Origin: an uncultured Kiloniellaceae bacterium
GTDB taxonomy: Bacteria > Pseudomonadota > Alphaproteobacteria > Kiloniellales > Kiloniellaceae
Direction: 5' to 3'
NCBI GenBank assembly: GCA_947493695.1
Contig: CANLSF010000002.1
Coordinates: 930,001-994,000 of the forward strand
DNA length: 64,000 bases
Below are positions 8,442 to 17,014 of the stretch, piece by piece; position 1 is the first letter of the stretch; every line of letters begins with the position of its first letter. The notes below the pieces were generated by a model. The model did not search any database. It was not told the DNA's origin and saw only the letters and a program-made list of their open reading frames with translations. The translations under genes were made by a program, and so were the position numbers.

Positions 8442-9587
8442 TCAGCGCAGATTGGTCTTGTCGATAATCTGTCCAAGTGCCTTCTCCAGACTCTCCACGG
8501 ATCGATCCACATTGTGGAGTTTATCGAGCCCGAAGAGACCGAGTCGGAACGTCCTGAAGTCTTCGCGCTCATCACACTGCAAAGGAACCCCAGCAGCAAT
8601 CTGCATGCCCTGAGCGGCAAACTTCTTACCATTCTGAATCTCGGGATCGTCGGTGTAGCTCACGACCACACCCGGCGCTTCGAAGCCCGGCGCCGCCACG
8701 GACTTAAAACCCTTTGCGGAAAGCAATGCGCGCACCCGCTCGCCAAGTTCCTGCTGTTCCGCCCGAACCTTGTCGAAACCGTAAGCTTCGGTTTCCTTCA
8801 TGGCGTCGCGGAAGGCGGCAAGTGCGTCCGTCGGCATCGTTGCATGGTAGGCATGCCCGCCGTTCAGATAGGCTTCCATGATCTGCAGCCACTTTTTCAG
8901 GTCGCAGGCGAAACTGGAGCTGACTGTCGCATCAATTCTCTCACGCGCCAGCTCGCTCAGCATCACAAGGCCGCTGCAGGGTGACGCGCTCCAGCCTTTC
9001 TGCGGGGCTGAAATCAGCACATCGACACCGACATCCTTCATATCGACCCAGATTGCGCCCGATGCGATGCAATCCAAAACGAAGAGCCCACCGACCGCAT
9101 GCACGGCTTCCCCGATTGCGCGGAGGTAATCGTCGGGAAGGATCATCCCCGACGAAGTTTCAACATGAGGGGCGAACACCATCGCCGGCTTCTCAGCATG
9201 GATCGTCGCAACGACTTCATCGACCGGAACCGGCGCAAAGGGTGTCTGACTACCTTCTTCGATCTGGCGGGCTTTCAGAACAATGGCTTCCGACGGGATG
9301 TTTCCTGCGTCAAAGATCTGGGTCCAACGAAAACTGAACCAGCCATTGCGAACCACGAGACACTTCTTGTCCGTTGCAAACTGCCGGGCTACCGCCTCCA
9401 TTCCATAGGTACCGCCTCCGGGAACCACCACAGCCGAATGGGCGTTGTAAACCTGCTTCAGCGTATCCGAGATATCCCGCATCACACCCTGGAAGGATTG
9501 GGACATGTGGTTAAGCGAACGGTCGGTGAAAACCACTGAATATTCAAGAAGCCCGTCTGGGTCGACGTTGGGCAGCAAGCCGGTCAT
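8442..9587 (-). CDS. PLP-dependent class V aminotransferase (alanine/serine-glyoxylate type)
   Basis: 381 residues starting MTGLLPNVDPDG; the start is fixed by a strong CTGGAGGA ribosome-binding site just upstream of the ATG at 9587. The fold-type I pattern is clear: VVVPGGGTYGMEA (phosphate-binding region, about 53-65), LDCIASGA with Asp172 contacting the cofactor ring, and SAPQKGWSA with Lys197 as the probable Schiff-base lysine. The closest families are alanine-glyoxylate and serine-pyruvate aminotransferases. The substrate cannot be fixed; no phosphonate or photorespiratory genes lie nearby. It is transcribed alone on this strand. Confidence 0.85.
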   Translation of the reverse strand: MTGLLPNVDPDGLLEYSVVFTDRSLNHMSQSFQGVMRDISDTLKQVYNAHSAVVVPGGGTYGMEAVARQFATDKKCLVVRNGWFSFRWTQIFDAGNIPSEAIVLKARQIEEGSQTPFAPVPVDEVVATIHAEKPAMVFAPHVETSSGMILPDDYLRAIGEAVHAVGGLFVLDCIASGAIWVDMKDVGVDVLISAPQKGWSASPCSGLVMLSELARERIDATVSSSFACDLKKWLQIMEAYLNGGHAYHATMPTDALAAFRDAMKETEAYGFDKVRAEQQELGERVRALLSAKGFKSVAAPGFEAPGVVVSYTDDPEIQNGKKFAAQGMQIAAGVPLQCDEREDFRTFRLGLFGLDKLHNVDRSVESLEKALGQIIDKTNLR

Positions 9588-9912
9588 GTATTCCTCCAGG
9601 AAGAAAAGGCGATATTTTAGCCTGCTTGAATGCCTATTGGAATTTACGCCAATGAACAAGCAGGGACTGTTGAAAGAGATACTAACGTACAAAAAAGTCG
9701 ACGTAATCACGCCATTCCAACCGGCTCCCGGCTGGCGTTAAATGCATGAATTCGCTCGAATCCAATCGAAGGGCTGCGATTTTAAACGCAAAAGAGCCGT
9801 AACCAGATACGCTGTAACACTGGTCGCTGCCCGCATACGACACCAGTTCTTTATCCATTGACTGTCTCGTTGTGGCGCAGTCGTTGAGATATCGGGCTGG
9901 AGGCCATCGGCG
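9588..9912. other. Intergenic region, divergent promoters expected
   Basis: 325 bases between two divergent genes. The part nearest the aminotransferase start is AT-rich and probably holds its promoter. No RNA gene, repeat or clear operator was seen. Confidence 0.4.
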
Positions 9913-10347
9913 ATGATAAGATCACTGTGTTTCGTTCTGACGTTTGTTCTGACAGCGCCTTTTTCTGCTTTGAAAGCGGAAGAACTCGTAGTCGCAACCA
10001 ACGACCAGGCCGCCATTCGCGGCGTGATAGAGGCTCAACTTGAAGCTTTTAAGCGCGACGATGGACAAACCGCCTTCTCCTATGCGTCGCCGACAATCAA
10101 GGGGATATTCGGTACCCCTGAGCGTTTCATGTCCATGGTGCGGAGCGGATATCCTGCCGTCTACCGCCCGCAGGCCACAGAGTTCCGCAAGCTGCACCAA
10201 GAAGGCTCAACCCTGGTGCAGGAAATCCGTTTCATCGGACCTGACGGCGAGGCCGTGATCGCACTCTACAGTCTGGTCAAGGCTCCTGACGGAAGCTGGC
10301 TAATTGACGGTGTCGTGATCGTACCGGCGCCGGAACAGGCGGTCTAA
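9913..10347 (+). CDS. DUF4864 family secreted protein
   Basis: 144 residues with an N-terminal Sec signal (MIRSLCFVLTFVLTAPFSALKA, cleavage probably after KA-E). The mature part has the features of DUF4864 proteins: an IRGVIEAQLEAFKRDDGQTAFSYASP segment, a central FMSMVRSGYPAVYRP segment, and a C-terminal LVKAPDGSWLIDGVVIVP strand pair. The fold is related to the SnoaL/NTF2-like group, and the molecular function is unknown. It is probably periplasmic and monocistronic. Confidence 0.8.
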   Translation: MIRSLCFVLTFVLTAPFSALKAEELVVATNDQAAIRGVIEAQLEAFKRDDGQTAFSYASPTIKGIFGTPERFMSMVRSGYPAVYRPQATEFRKLHQEGSTLVQEIRFIGPDGEAVIALYSLVKAPDGSWLIDGVVIVPAPEQAV

Positions 10348-10447
10348 GACACCACTTCTGTCTCCACTTCCCTCAGGAAGAGATCACGTGAGAGGTCCGA
10401 CCGCGCCCACACGGTTACTCGCGGGCGCGACACCGAACGGCTTGAGG

Positions 10448-11803
10448 TTACCTCTGAAGCTTCACCACATGTGCGCCGCGCATGACCGGTAATTTCATAT
10501 CCATTTGTACCAAAATGGGTGAAGCACCGGTCACGACACGCCAGAAGTCCAAGGTGCTCTCCTGCACAGGGCGCCTGGGATTCGAATGCGCGAAATTAGC
10601 AACAGCGACAAATCCGCCTGAAGCGTCGAAAGTAATGCCCTCAGGCAGAACACCTTCGAAGGCAAAGGTTCCACGCTCACTGAGAGTCTCCGACTTGTCG
10701 TCCCAAGTCATCAAGGTCAGAGAGGAGTGATAGGTCAAACGCGGATCTTCCGGCGTCAGAAAGGAACGCTCCATATTAAGCGACACCAACATCCTTCCGT
10801 CAGGCGACACTGCGAATTCCTCAGCCGATGCTCCGGTTGCGACAGTGCTGACCATCAGGTGTTTCGGGTTTTCCTCTTCTATCGGCGCAACCCGGACAGC
10901 AGACATGGTGCTGATATCCGATCCAAGATAAACGCCTTCAACGTCGCCGCCCCAGTGGAGGTTCGTCACAAAGAAAAACCGACCGTCAGGCGACCAGTGG
11001 CCAACGCCCGGCAGTTTGCCGGTCGAAACGGCGACGCCGTGAGGACTCAAGCGCGCACCATCCCATCTGTAGAAACGGACCCTATCGCTGCGGGCCATGG
11101 TAACGGCCAGAATCTCACCACTCGGGCTCCATTCGATGTGAGGCGGATCGCTCTCGGCCCCCTCTAGCGCAATGGCCATCATGTCGCCAAGCCGGCCGTC
11201 CTGACCGATCGGAAACAGCCCGAGCCGCGGCATAGCCTGCGCAGGGGAATTATTGGCCGAAGGCCCGGTCCGAGTAGTGGAAACGGCAAGGACGTCGCCC
11301 TGTGGACGAACAGAAACGGCCACCGCCCGGCTGCCGGTTTCGATCATCTGTACGACTTCACCCTGCAAATTATCGTCGATCGCGACCACGCTCAGCAATC
11401 CGCTTGGCTCTAGATCTGCGCGGGATCGGGCTTCTGGACCGGCAGGTTTTTCAGTTTCAGCGACATAGGCAGTTCGGCCATCAGGGGCAAAAGCCAGAAG
11501 CGACGGCCAGGCTGTGACTGCATTCGTAACAGGGATCTGTACCGGTTCTCCCGGCATTCCCTCTTGCAGAGGAAAGAGTGTTAGCTGGTCTCGCATAACC
11601 TCCGAACGCGGACCTATGGGTGGCCCCATATAGGCGGAAGCCACCATGTCCACATCGGAAAGAACCGCCAGAAATCGGCCTTCAAAGTTCAAGTAACCGG
11701 GAAATTTCTGGGGCTCGACTGCGTTGGCTGAACTCGCCGCAAGGACTGTGGCCAACATCGCACCGGCGATACTTGGCTTCATTGGGTTTCGCTGTCGGAA
11801 CAT
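10448..11803 (-). CDS. Exported beta-propeller (YVTN/lactonase-like) protein
   Basis: 451 residues starting MFRQRNPMKPSIAG; a GGAG ribosome-binding site precedes this ATG. A signal peptide (GAMLATVLAASSANA) predicts a periplasmic location. The rest is made of repeats with the beta-propeller signature: LAFAPDGRTAYVAE, VSVRPQGDVLAVS, IEWSPSGEILAVT, GHWSPDGRFFFVT, FAVSPDGRMLVS, ITFDASGGFVAVA, about one per blade. 6-phosphogluconolactonase-like and YVTN proteins share this pattern; no catalytic residues were identified. It is divergent from a LysR gene, which probably controls it. Confidence 0.75.
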   Translation of the reverse strand: MFRQRNPMKPSIAGAMLATVLAASSANAVEPQKFPGYLNFEGRFLAVLSDVDMVASAYMGPPIGPRSEVMRDQLTLFPLQEGMPGEPVQIPVTNAVTAWPSLLAFAPDGRTAYVAETEKPAGPEARSRADLEPSGLLSVVAIDDNLQGEVVQMIETGSRAVAVSVRPQGDVLAVSTTRTGPSANNSPAQAMPRLGLFPIGQDGRLGDMMAIALEGAESDPPHIEWSPSGEILAVTMARSDRVRFYRWDGARLSPHGVAVSTGKLPGVGHWSPDGRFFFVTNLHWGGDVEGVYLGSDISTMSAVRVAPIEEENPKHLMVSTVATGASAEEFAVSPDGRMLVSLNMERSFLTPEDPRLTYHSSLTLMTWDDKSETLSERGTFAFEGVLPEGITFDASGGFVAVANFAHSNPRRPVQESTLDFWRVVTGASPILVQMDMKLPVMRGAHVVKLQR

Positions 11804-11878
11804 AACCGTCTCCTGCTTTTTAATTCTCAAGAGAGTCGGATATGGGTTTACGGTTCTGTTGTTCGAGGTTAACAAATA

Positions 11879-11902
11879 ATAACTTTGATCAATTTTAGTT
11901 AT
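11879..11902. promoter_or_regulatory. Candidate LysR operator in the divergent intergenic region
   Basis: Inverted repeat ATAACT-N12-AGTTAT with an inner palindrome TTGATCAA, in the AT-rich 104 bases between the beta-propeller gene and the LysR gene, ending 5 bases before the LysR start. Position and symmetry suit an autoregulatory LysR site; no binding evidence is available. Confidence 0.4.
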
Positions 11903-11907
11903 CAAAA

Positions 11908-12738
11908 ATGCTCGCACTTACCGACTATCTCTGCGCCATCGCAATTTTCGAGGAACGCCATTTCCGGCGTGCCGCGGAACGCCTCGGTGTCAGCCAGCCT
12001 GCCCTGACCGCACGTCTGCGGAGAATTGAAACCGAGCTGAACGCACGCCTGTTCGAACGCAGCCGGTCCGGCGTTGAGCCAACCGACGCAGGATTGGCTT
12101 TTGTCTCAGGCGCACGTCAGATGCTCGATACTGCCGAGGAAACCGCCGACGCGGTACGCGGCGCAAGAGACGGGCTCGGCCAGACGATCCGCGTTGGAAT
12201 GACTCAGGTTGCGGCCTATCAGGTCGTCGCGCGGTCACTAAGCACTTTTCGGAACCAGCATCCACTGGCGCGCATCAGACTGTTTGAAGCCACCACAGCC
12301 CTTTTGGAGGCCATGCTGCAGGAAAAGCGGCTGGATGTCGCTTTTCTGCATCCCCCCCTGCACGCCTCGGATCTGATGGAAAAACATCTGCTTTCCGTAC
12401 CCATGGATCGCTTCAATCCTGGTGGCAATGAACAGGCCGCATTGATCCGCTTCCCACAGATTGAAGCGCCGGTTCTGATGGGAGCCCTCGGACGTCGCGA
12501 GCGCGAGAGAATAGGATTTGTCGAGAATCTCGCAGAAGCCGACACGGTCCTGGGGGCATCGATCCTCTCCGAAGCCGGTTACGGCCCCTACGCCGCACCA
12601 ATCGACTTTCCGCAAAGCGGAGAACGGGAACGCGGTAGGGACGCAACAGACTACCCCCCGTTCGAGACCTCAATCGCATGGCGGTCGTTGGACCGGCGGG
12701 CGATTATAAGAACTCTGGTTGATGCTGCCGGCGAATAG
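11908..12738 (+). CDS. LysR-family transcriptional regulator, divergent from the propeller gene
   Basis: 276 residues, slightly shorter than the usual 290-310 because the effector domain ends early. The N-terminal helix-turn-helix is standard (FEERHFRRAAERLGVSQPALTARLRRIETELNARLFER, residues about 13-50). The effector domain begins around residue 90 (IRVGMTQVAAYQVV). No ribosome-binding site precedes the ATG, so translation may be leaderless or weak. Divergence from the secreted beta-propeller gene and a palindrome overlapping the gap suggest that it regulates that gene and itself. Confidence 0.85.
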   Translation: MLALTDYLCAIAIFEERHFRRAAERLGVSQPALTARLRRIETELNARLFERSRSGVEPTDAGLAFVSGARQMLDTAEETADAVRGARDGLGQTIRVGMTQVAAYQVVARSLSTFRNQHPLARIRLFEATTALLEAMLQEKRLDVAFLHPPLHASDLMEKHLLSVPMDRFNPGGNEQAALIRFPQIEAPVLMGALGRRERERIGFVENLAEADTVLGASILSEAGYGPYAAPIDFPQSGERERGRDATDYPPFETSIAWRSLDRRAIIRTLVDAAGE

Positions 12739-12919
12739 CGGATTTCTTCTGAATTCCTCCCTGGAGTCACTTTTTCTTCGATGATTCGAAGCAATGCCAT
12801 TGTCGTAGCGGGACGCTTTCGATTTAATCCGCCGATCAAATTTCAGATGGACGCAGACGGACCTTCTCAGAGTCCCGTTCACCGACGTCCATCAGGTGAG
12901 AGATCAGGGAGAAATCAAA

Positions 12920-13402
12920 GTGTCCTCCGAGCAGCAACCACAAAAAACCTTTCCCGTATCCTGGGAACAACTCCATCGCGACGCCAAGGCCCTCGCCTGG
13001 CGATTGGTCGCGGCAGGGCCGTGGCAGGGTATTGCAGCCGTCACCCGTGGCGGTCTTGTTCCGGCCGCCGTGGTCGCACGGGAACTGGACCTTCGCCTGA
13101 TCGATACGCTTTGCATCGCCAGCTATGATGATCGCTCGCAGGGCGAGATGCGGGTGATCAAGGATGTTCCCGGCGACGGCGAAGGCTGGTTGATTATCGA
13201 CGATCTGGTCGATACCGGCCGAACCGCGCAGGCCGTGCGGGAACTGATGCCAAAGGCACACTTCGCGACGGTCTACGCCAAGCCTGCTGGCCGGCCGCTG
13301 GTGGACAGCTTCATCACCGAGGTCAGTCAGGACACCTGGATCCTGTTCCCCTGGGACATGGAGTTGCAGTCAGTCCCACCGATCATTCATTCCAGCCGCT
13401 AA
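12920..13402 (+). CDS. gpt: Xanthine/guanine phosphoribosyltransferase
   Basis: 160 residues from a GTG start preceded by GGGAG at a spacing of 8; an earlier GTG at 12896 lacks that site. It transfers ribose 5-phosphate from PRPP to xanthine, guanine or hypoxanthine (purine salvage). The PRPP-binding loop is present as [14 protein letters not shown], preceded by the VTRGGLVPA segment typical of Gpt, and the C-terminal [11 protein letters not shown] is characteristic of the family. It is alone, followed by convergent genes. Confidence 0.92.
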   Translation: MSSEQQPQKTFPVSWEQLHRDAKALAWRLVAAGPWQGIAAVTRGGLVPAAVVARELDLRLIDTLCIASYDDRSQGEMRVIKDVPGDGEGWLIIDDLVDTGRTAQAVRELMPKAHFATVYAKPAGRPLVDSFITEVSQDTWILFPWDMELQSVPPIIHSSR

Positions 13403-13430
13403 CCGCTCAGCCTTTTCCGAGCCTGCCGGA

Positions 13431-15545
13431 TTACAGGGTTTTCAGGTACTCCACCAGATCCCAGCGTTGTTCGGCGCTCAAAGCCGGCAGGACTGTGCCA
13501 TCCGGTTGCGCGGTCTTACCGGCGGCATACTCGTGCCCATCGTTCATATCGCCGCGCTTGTCGGCTTTAAAGAGCGTGCCATCGTAGCCTTCAGTGATAA
13601 ATCCGACCCTGATAGGATCGAACTCTCGGGCCCCGACCATGAACTCAGAGGGGCGATACTCGCCATCACCGGCATCGCCGGGCCGTTTCACCGGCAGCAA
13701 GAGATCATAGAGGCTAGGGACCGATCCATTGTGCAGATAGGGCGCGGTGGCCCAGATCCCATTCAATGATCGCGCTTTGTAGGCCAATAGAGAGTTGTAA
13801 GGCGCAGCCGTTGTGTCGGGCGTGTAGTTCCCGGCCTTGACGCTGCTCTCGATTTCATTGTCCGCCAGTGACATGACCAGCAGATAAACCCAGTCAGCCC
13901 AGCGCCGGATGAACCATTTGTCAGGATCCGGCGTTGCGATTACGCCCCGGGTGGCACTGGTCAGAATCTGTACGACCGGCGCATCTTCCTCAATAATCAC
14001 CGAGCCGACATCGGTTTTCTGATAGGTGTGCTTGAAGTTGCCCGCCTTGCCTTTGTAAGTGACGCTGTTCACAGCGGTGGCTTCATCAGTTCCAATTTCT
14101 TCTAAGCCCGACATCTTGGCAACCACCAGCCGGCTCCAGTCGGTTCGGTCGATCACCTCGTGGCAGGCCTGACAGTATTTCGCGTAGATCAACCGCCCTC
14201 GCCCGGCTTTCTCCTGATCAATCGCCCCAAGAATGTCCTGGGGCCACTGTGGCGACGTCAAACTCCGCAGATGACTCTCCACCCGCTGCAGGTTGACCAG
14301 ATCGATAGAAGATGTGAAGTCGATTCGCTTTTTCTTGTTTTTCTGACCGCTGATCCTGGCGGAAAGACTCAATCCCGGGTCTTTGGCTTCCCAATCCAGG
14401 ATTCCGAAAACGCCGATGACCTCACCCGCATTCCGGCCCAAGGGCCCGATGGCCGCATTGTTAGCCAATCCATTCCATTGGACGTAGTCGGACTGGGCGA
14501 TGTCCCACAAAAACGGATAGCTGACAGGCGCATTGGGGGAATTAAAGATCCTGTCGCGAACCTTGAGGATCTGTTCTGGCGTTAATCCGGGATACCCGGT
14601 GTCCGTGGATTGCAGGCGCTCCAAAACGACCATGAATTCATCATCGTCGATGATGGTTTCATTAATACCCTCCAGCACCTTGCCGACCTCAGGCATGGAG
14701 AGAAACGCCCGATCGTCGAAGCGCGTCAGTAAAAGGGCCTCGGCTACCTGCGGCTTGTTGATCACATGCTGCAGAACCCGATTGTAGATACGCCCGAAGG
14801 CATCCAGGCGCGCGTAGCCATATTCGACGTCGCTATGATTGACGGTGTTGTAGAGCGTAACGGTCCGGCTCCAGTGCTTGAGATCGGCGTTGACCTCGTC
14901 AGCCGAGCTGTAACCGCCGTCCAGATCAAGCACCCGTTGGACGAAACGTTTGTTCTTTTCGCCCTTCTGGGCCGCCTGCATTGCTGCTTCAAGTTCCAGC
15001 AGAAAACCGACCATATCGGCCATGGCCGGGCCGCCGTCGATCCGTATCGCCTGTCCCTTGAAGTTTACCTGCGCCGTATGGCAAGCCGCGCAGGTAAAGC
15101 CGACATAGTCGTCGCCCTTGTAGCTGTCTTTTACAAAACCGACCGGCAAGGCATCGGGGTTAAAGAACGTGGTTTTCTGCGGCAGGTACCGAAACCGGTC
15201 CATGTTCCTGTCTGAACGAAAGGCCTCTTGTGTTTCGGCCTGCTCCAGCACAAGAAAGAAGTCATAAGGTAAGAGGCCTGAGCCCTGCGTCACATTGTAG
15301 AACCAAAGACTGTCGTTTTCGTCCCACCCCTGGTCGAGATAGACCGGCATTGCGAAGTTCTCTCCCAAAGCCCCATCCTCTAAGGCAATGGCACCACGTT
15401 CAGGATCATCGTCCCATGCCTGATAGGTTTTGCCGATAGCCAGTACAATCAGGACACCAGCGACAAAAACGAGAAACACACGAAAGAAAAGCTTGAGCTT
15501 CTGTTTTAAAAACTGAAATACACGCGAGAATACGCCCTGTGACAT
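13431..15545 (-). CDS. Membrane-anchored di-haem cytochrome c, RoxA/MauG-like
   Basis: 704 residues; the start ATG at 15545 has GGAGG upstream. An N-terminal membrane helix (FFRVFLVFVAGVLIVLAIG, about 20-38) anchors it facing the periplasm. Two haem c motifs are visible: CAACH (Cys152-His156) and CQACH around residue 460. Near the C-terminus is ATAPYLHNGSVPSLYDLL, typical of the di-haem peroxidase/MauG superfamily. The large size and wide spacing of the two haem sites match RoxA/RoxB-type rubber oxygenases and their uncharacterised relatives better than classic CcpA peroxidases of about 330 residues. Substrate unknown. No partner genes are adjacent. Confidence 0.75.
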   Translation of the reverse strand: MSQGVFSRVFQFLKQKLKLFFRVFLVFVAGVLIVLAIGKTYQAWDDDPERGAIALEDGALGENFAMPVYLDQGWDENDSLWFYNVTQGSGLLPYDFFLVLEQAETQEAFRSDRNMDRFRYLPQKTTFFNPDALPVGFVKDSYKGDDYVGFTCAACHTAQVNFKGQAIRIDGGPAMADMVGFLLELEAAMQAAQKGEKNKRFVQRVLDLDGGYSSADEVNADLKHWSRTVTLYNTVNHSDVEYGYARLDAFGRIYNRVLQHVINKPQVAEALLLTRFDDRAFLSMPEVGKVLEGINETIIDDDEFMVVLERLQSTDTGYPGLTPEQILKVRDRIFNSPNAPVSYPFLWDIAQSDYVQWNGLANNAAIGPLGRNAGEVIGVFGILDWEAKDPGLSLSARISGQKNKKKRIDFTSSIDLVNLQRVESHLRSLTSPQWPQDILGAIDQEKAGRGRLIYAKYCQACHEVIDRTDWSRLVVAKMSGLEEIGTDEATAVNSVTYKGKAGNFKHTYQKTDVGSVIIEEDAPVVQILTSATRGVIATPDPDKWFIRRWADWVYLLVMSLADNEIESSVKAGNYTPDTTAAPYNSLLAYKARSLNGIWATAPYLHNGSVPSLYDLLLPVKRPGDAGDGEYRPSEFMVGAREFDPIRVGFITEGYDGTLFKADKRGDMNDGHEYAAGKTAQPDGTVLPALSAEQRWDLVEYLKTL

Positions 15546-15740
15546 GACCGAAGCCTCCACATTCAACAACGCAAGCTAAAAACACGCATTAAGAGATATT
15601 ATTGAATTACATTACCCTTATGGGAGAAAATTTCCCAAGGTTTTTTTTCTTAATCACGAGAAATTTTGCTTCACAGCTACAGAGATTGAAAAGCCGGAGA
15701 GCTCAAGAAACCTGCTATTTCCAACAGAATCGCGATGCAC

Positions 15741-16667
15741 TTACATTGGCGAACGCGTTGGGTTTACCGGCAGGTTATCGATGATGCGTGTCGAACCAAG
15801 CCAAACAGCTGCAAAAATCCGCAGAGATGATTTCGGGTGTCCTCCGTCGAAAAGTGTCAGGTTTTGCTCTTCTCTGACTTCGAAGTAATCGACCGACGTA
15901 AACCCGGCTTCCGATAGATGTTGGCGGGCCATCTCGAGTGCCTTGACCACAGGCTCACCTGCTTCGATAGCAGTAACAGCAGCCGACAGCACTTTGTGTA
16001 AAGAAACAGCGCGCAAACGCTCGTCATCGGAGAGAAGGCGATTGCGCGAGGATAGCGCCAGGCCATCAGCCTCACGGACCGTCGCGCCCCCCTCGATGGC
16101 AACCGGGATATTCAGATCCAGTACCATGCGCCGTATGATCTGCAGCTGCTGAAAGTCTTTTTCTCCGAAAATAGCGACGTCCGGCAGCGCTTGGAGAAGC
16201 AGTTTGCTAACCACCGTGCTCACGCCATCGAAGTGTCCGGCCCGATGTGCGCCACAAAGACAGCCTGAAAGCGCGGGAAGCGAAACAACAGTCTGGAAAT
16301 CAGGCGGATAAATTTCCTCAACGCCAGGCATGTAAAGAAGATCGACCCCGAGTTCCGTCAAGAGCGCAATGTCCTGCAGGTTATCACTCGGGTAACTTTG
16401 CAGATCTTCTGCGCGATTGAACTGCTTGGGGTTTACGAAGATCGTTGCGATGACCCGGTCGCACAGCTTGCGCCCGTCGCGCATCAGCGAGAGATGCCCT
16501 TGGTGCAGCGCACCCATGGTGGGTACCAGAGCAATCCGATCACCCTTGGAACGCCAATTGGAAACCTGCGTCCTGAGGTCCTTAACGGTTCGCACGATAG
16601 GCAGCTGCGTCCCATCTGCTTGTGTCTGAAGGCTCACTGCCCTTCTCGGCGAACTCTCGACCGTCAT
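15741..16667 (-). CDS. panC: Pantothenate synthetase
   Basis: 308 residues. Condenses pantoate and beta-alanine with ATP to pantothenate, a coenzyme A precursor. Recognised by PTMGALHQGHLSL (nucleotide-binding HIGH-type motif, about residue 50), the TIFVNPKQF segment, VSKLL, FGEKDFQQ and the late LSSRNRLLS segment. The enzyme core starts at about residue 22; the N-terminal 20 residues are an extension, and an internal start could be used. panB is not nearby. Confidence 0.95.
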   Translation of the reverse strand: MTVESSPRRAVSLQTQADGTQLPIVRTVKDLRTQVSNWRSKGDRIALVPTMGALHQGHLSLMRDGRKLCDRVIATIFVNPKQFNRAEDLQSYPSDNLQDIALLTELGVDLLYMPGVEEIYPPDFQTVVSLPALSGCLCGAHRAGHFDGVSTVVSKLLLQALPDVAIFGEKDFQQLQIIRRMVLDLNIPVAIEGGATVREADGLALSSRNRLLSDDERLRAVSLHKVLSAAVTAIEAGEPVVKALEMARQHLSEAGFTSVDYFEVREEQNLTLFDGGHPKSSLRIFAAVWLGSTRIIDNLPVNPTRSPM

Positions 16668-17014
16668 TACAGCTTCTCCTCACCCTTGCCGGTACACTCT
16701 TCGCTCAGCCTGCAATCTGCGAAACTGGCACGGCACCCGTCTTTGTTTTTCCAAGCGTACTGATTGGATTGCTGCGCTGCAAATAATTTGAACCACTCTG
16801 TTCTCACTGAAATACCAGCGCAAAAGGCGCTCTATTTTGCGGTAAACGCTATTTTTTGTGCAGCGCGGAAGACTGCCTTTCAGGCATTCAGGACACTGGC
16901 ATTTGCGGGTTAGACCCCCCGGGCCAAGTCCATTAGAGTGCGGACCTGCGTGGCATTCGGCCAGAGCTCTATGGCGCACAGTCGCTTTTCACATCAAATA
17001 ATGAAGATTGCCTT
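16668..17014. other. Intergenic region without a recognised gene
   Basis: 347 bases between the divergent panC and RlmI-type genes. The middle is AT-rich and probably contains the two promoters. No structured RNA, repeat or small gene was identified. Confidence 0.4.

Noticed and set aside
15623-15655. Hairpin GGGAGAAAATTTCCC followed by a run of T
   Set aside because: It looks like a terminator on the plus strand, but no plus-strand gene ends before it; the stem is short and has few GC pairs. Probably chance in an AT-rich gap.
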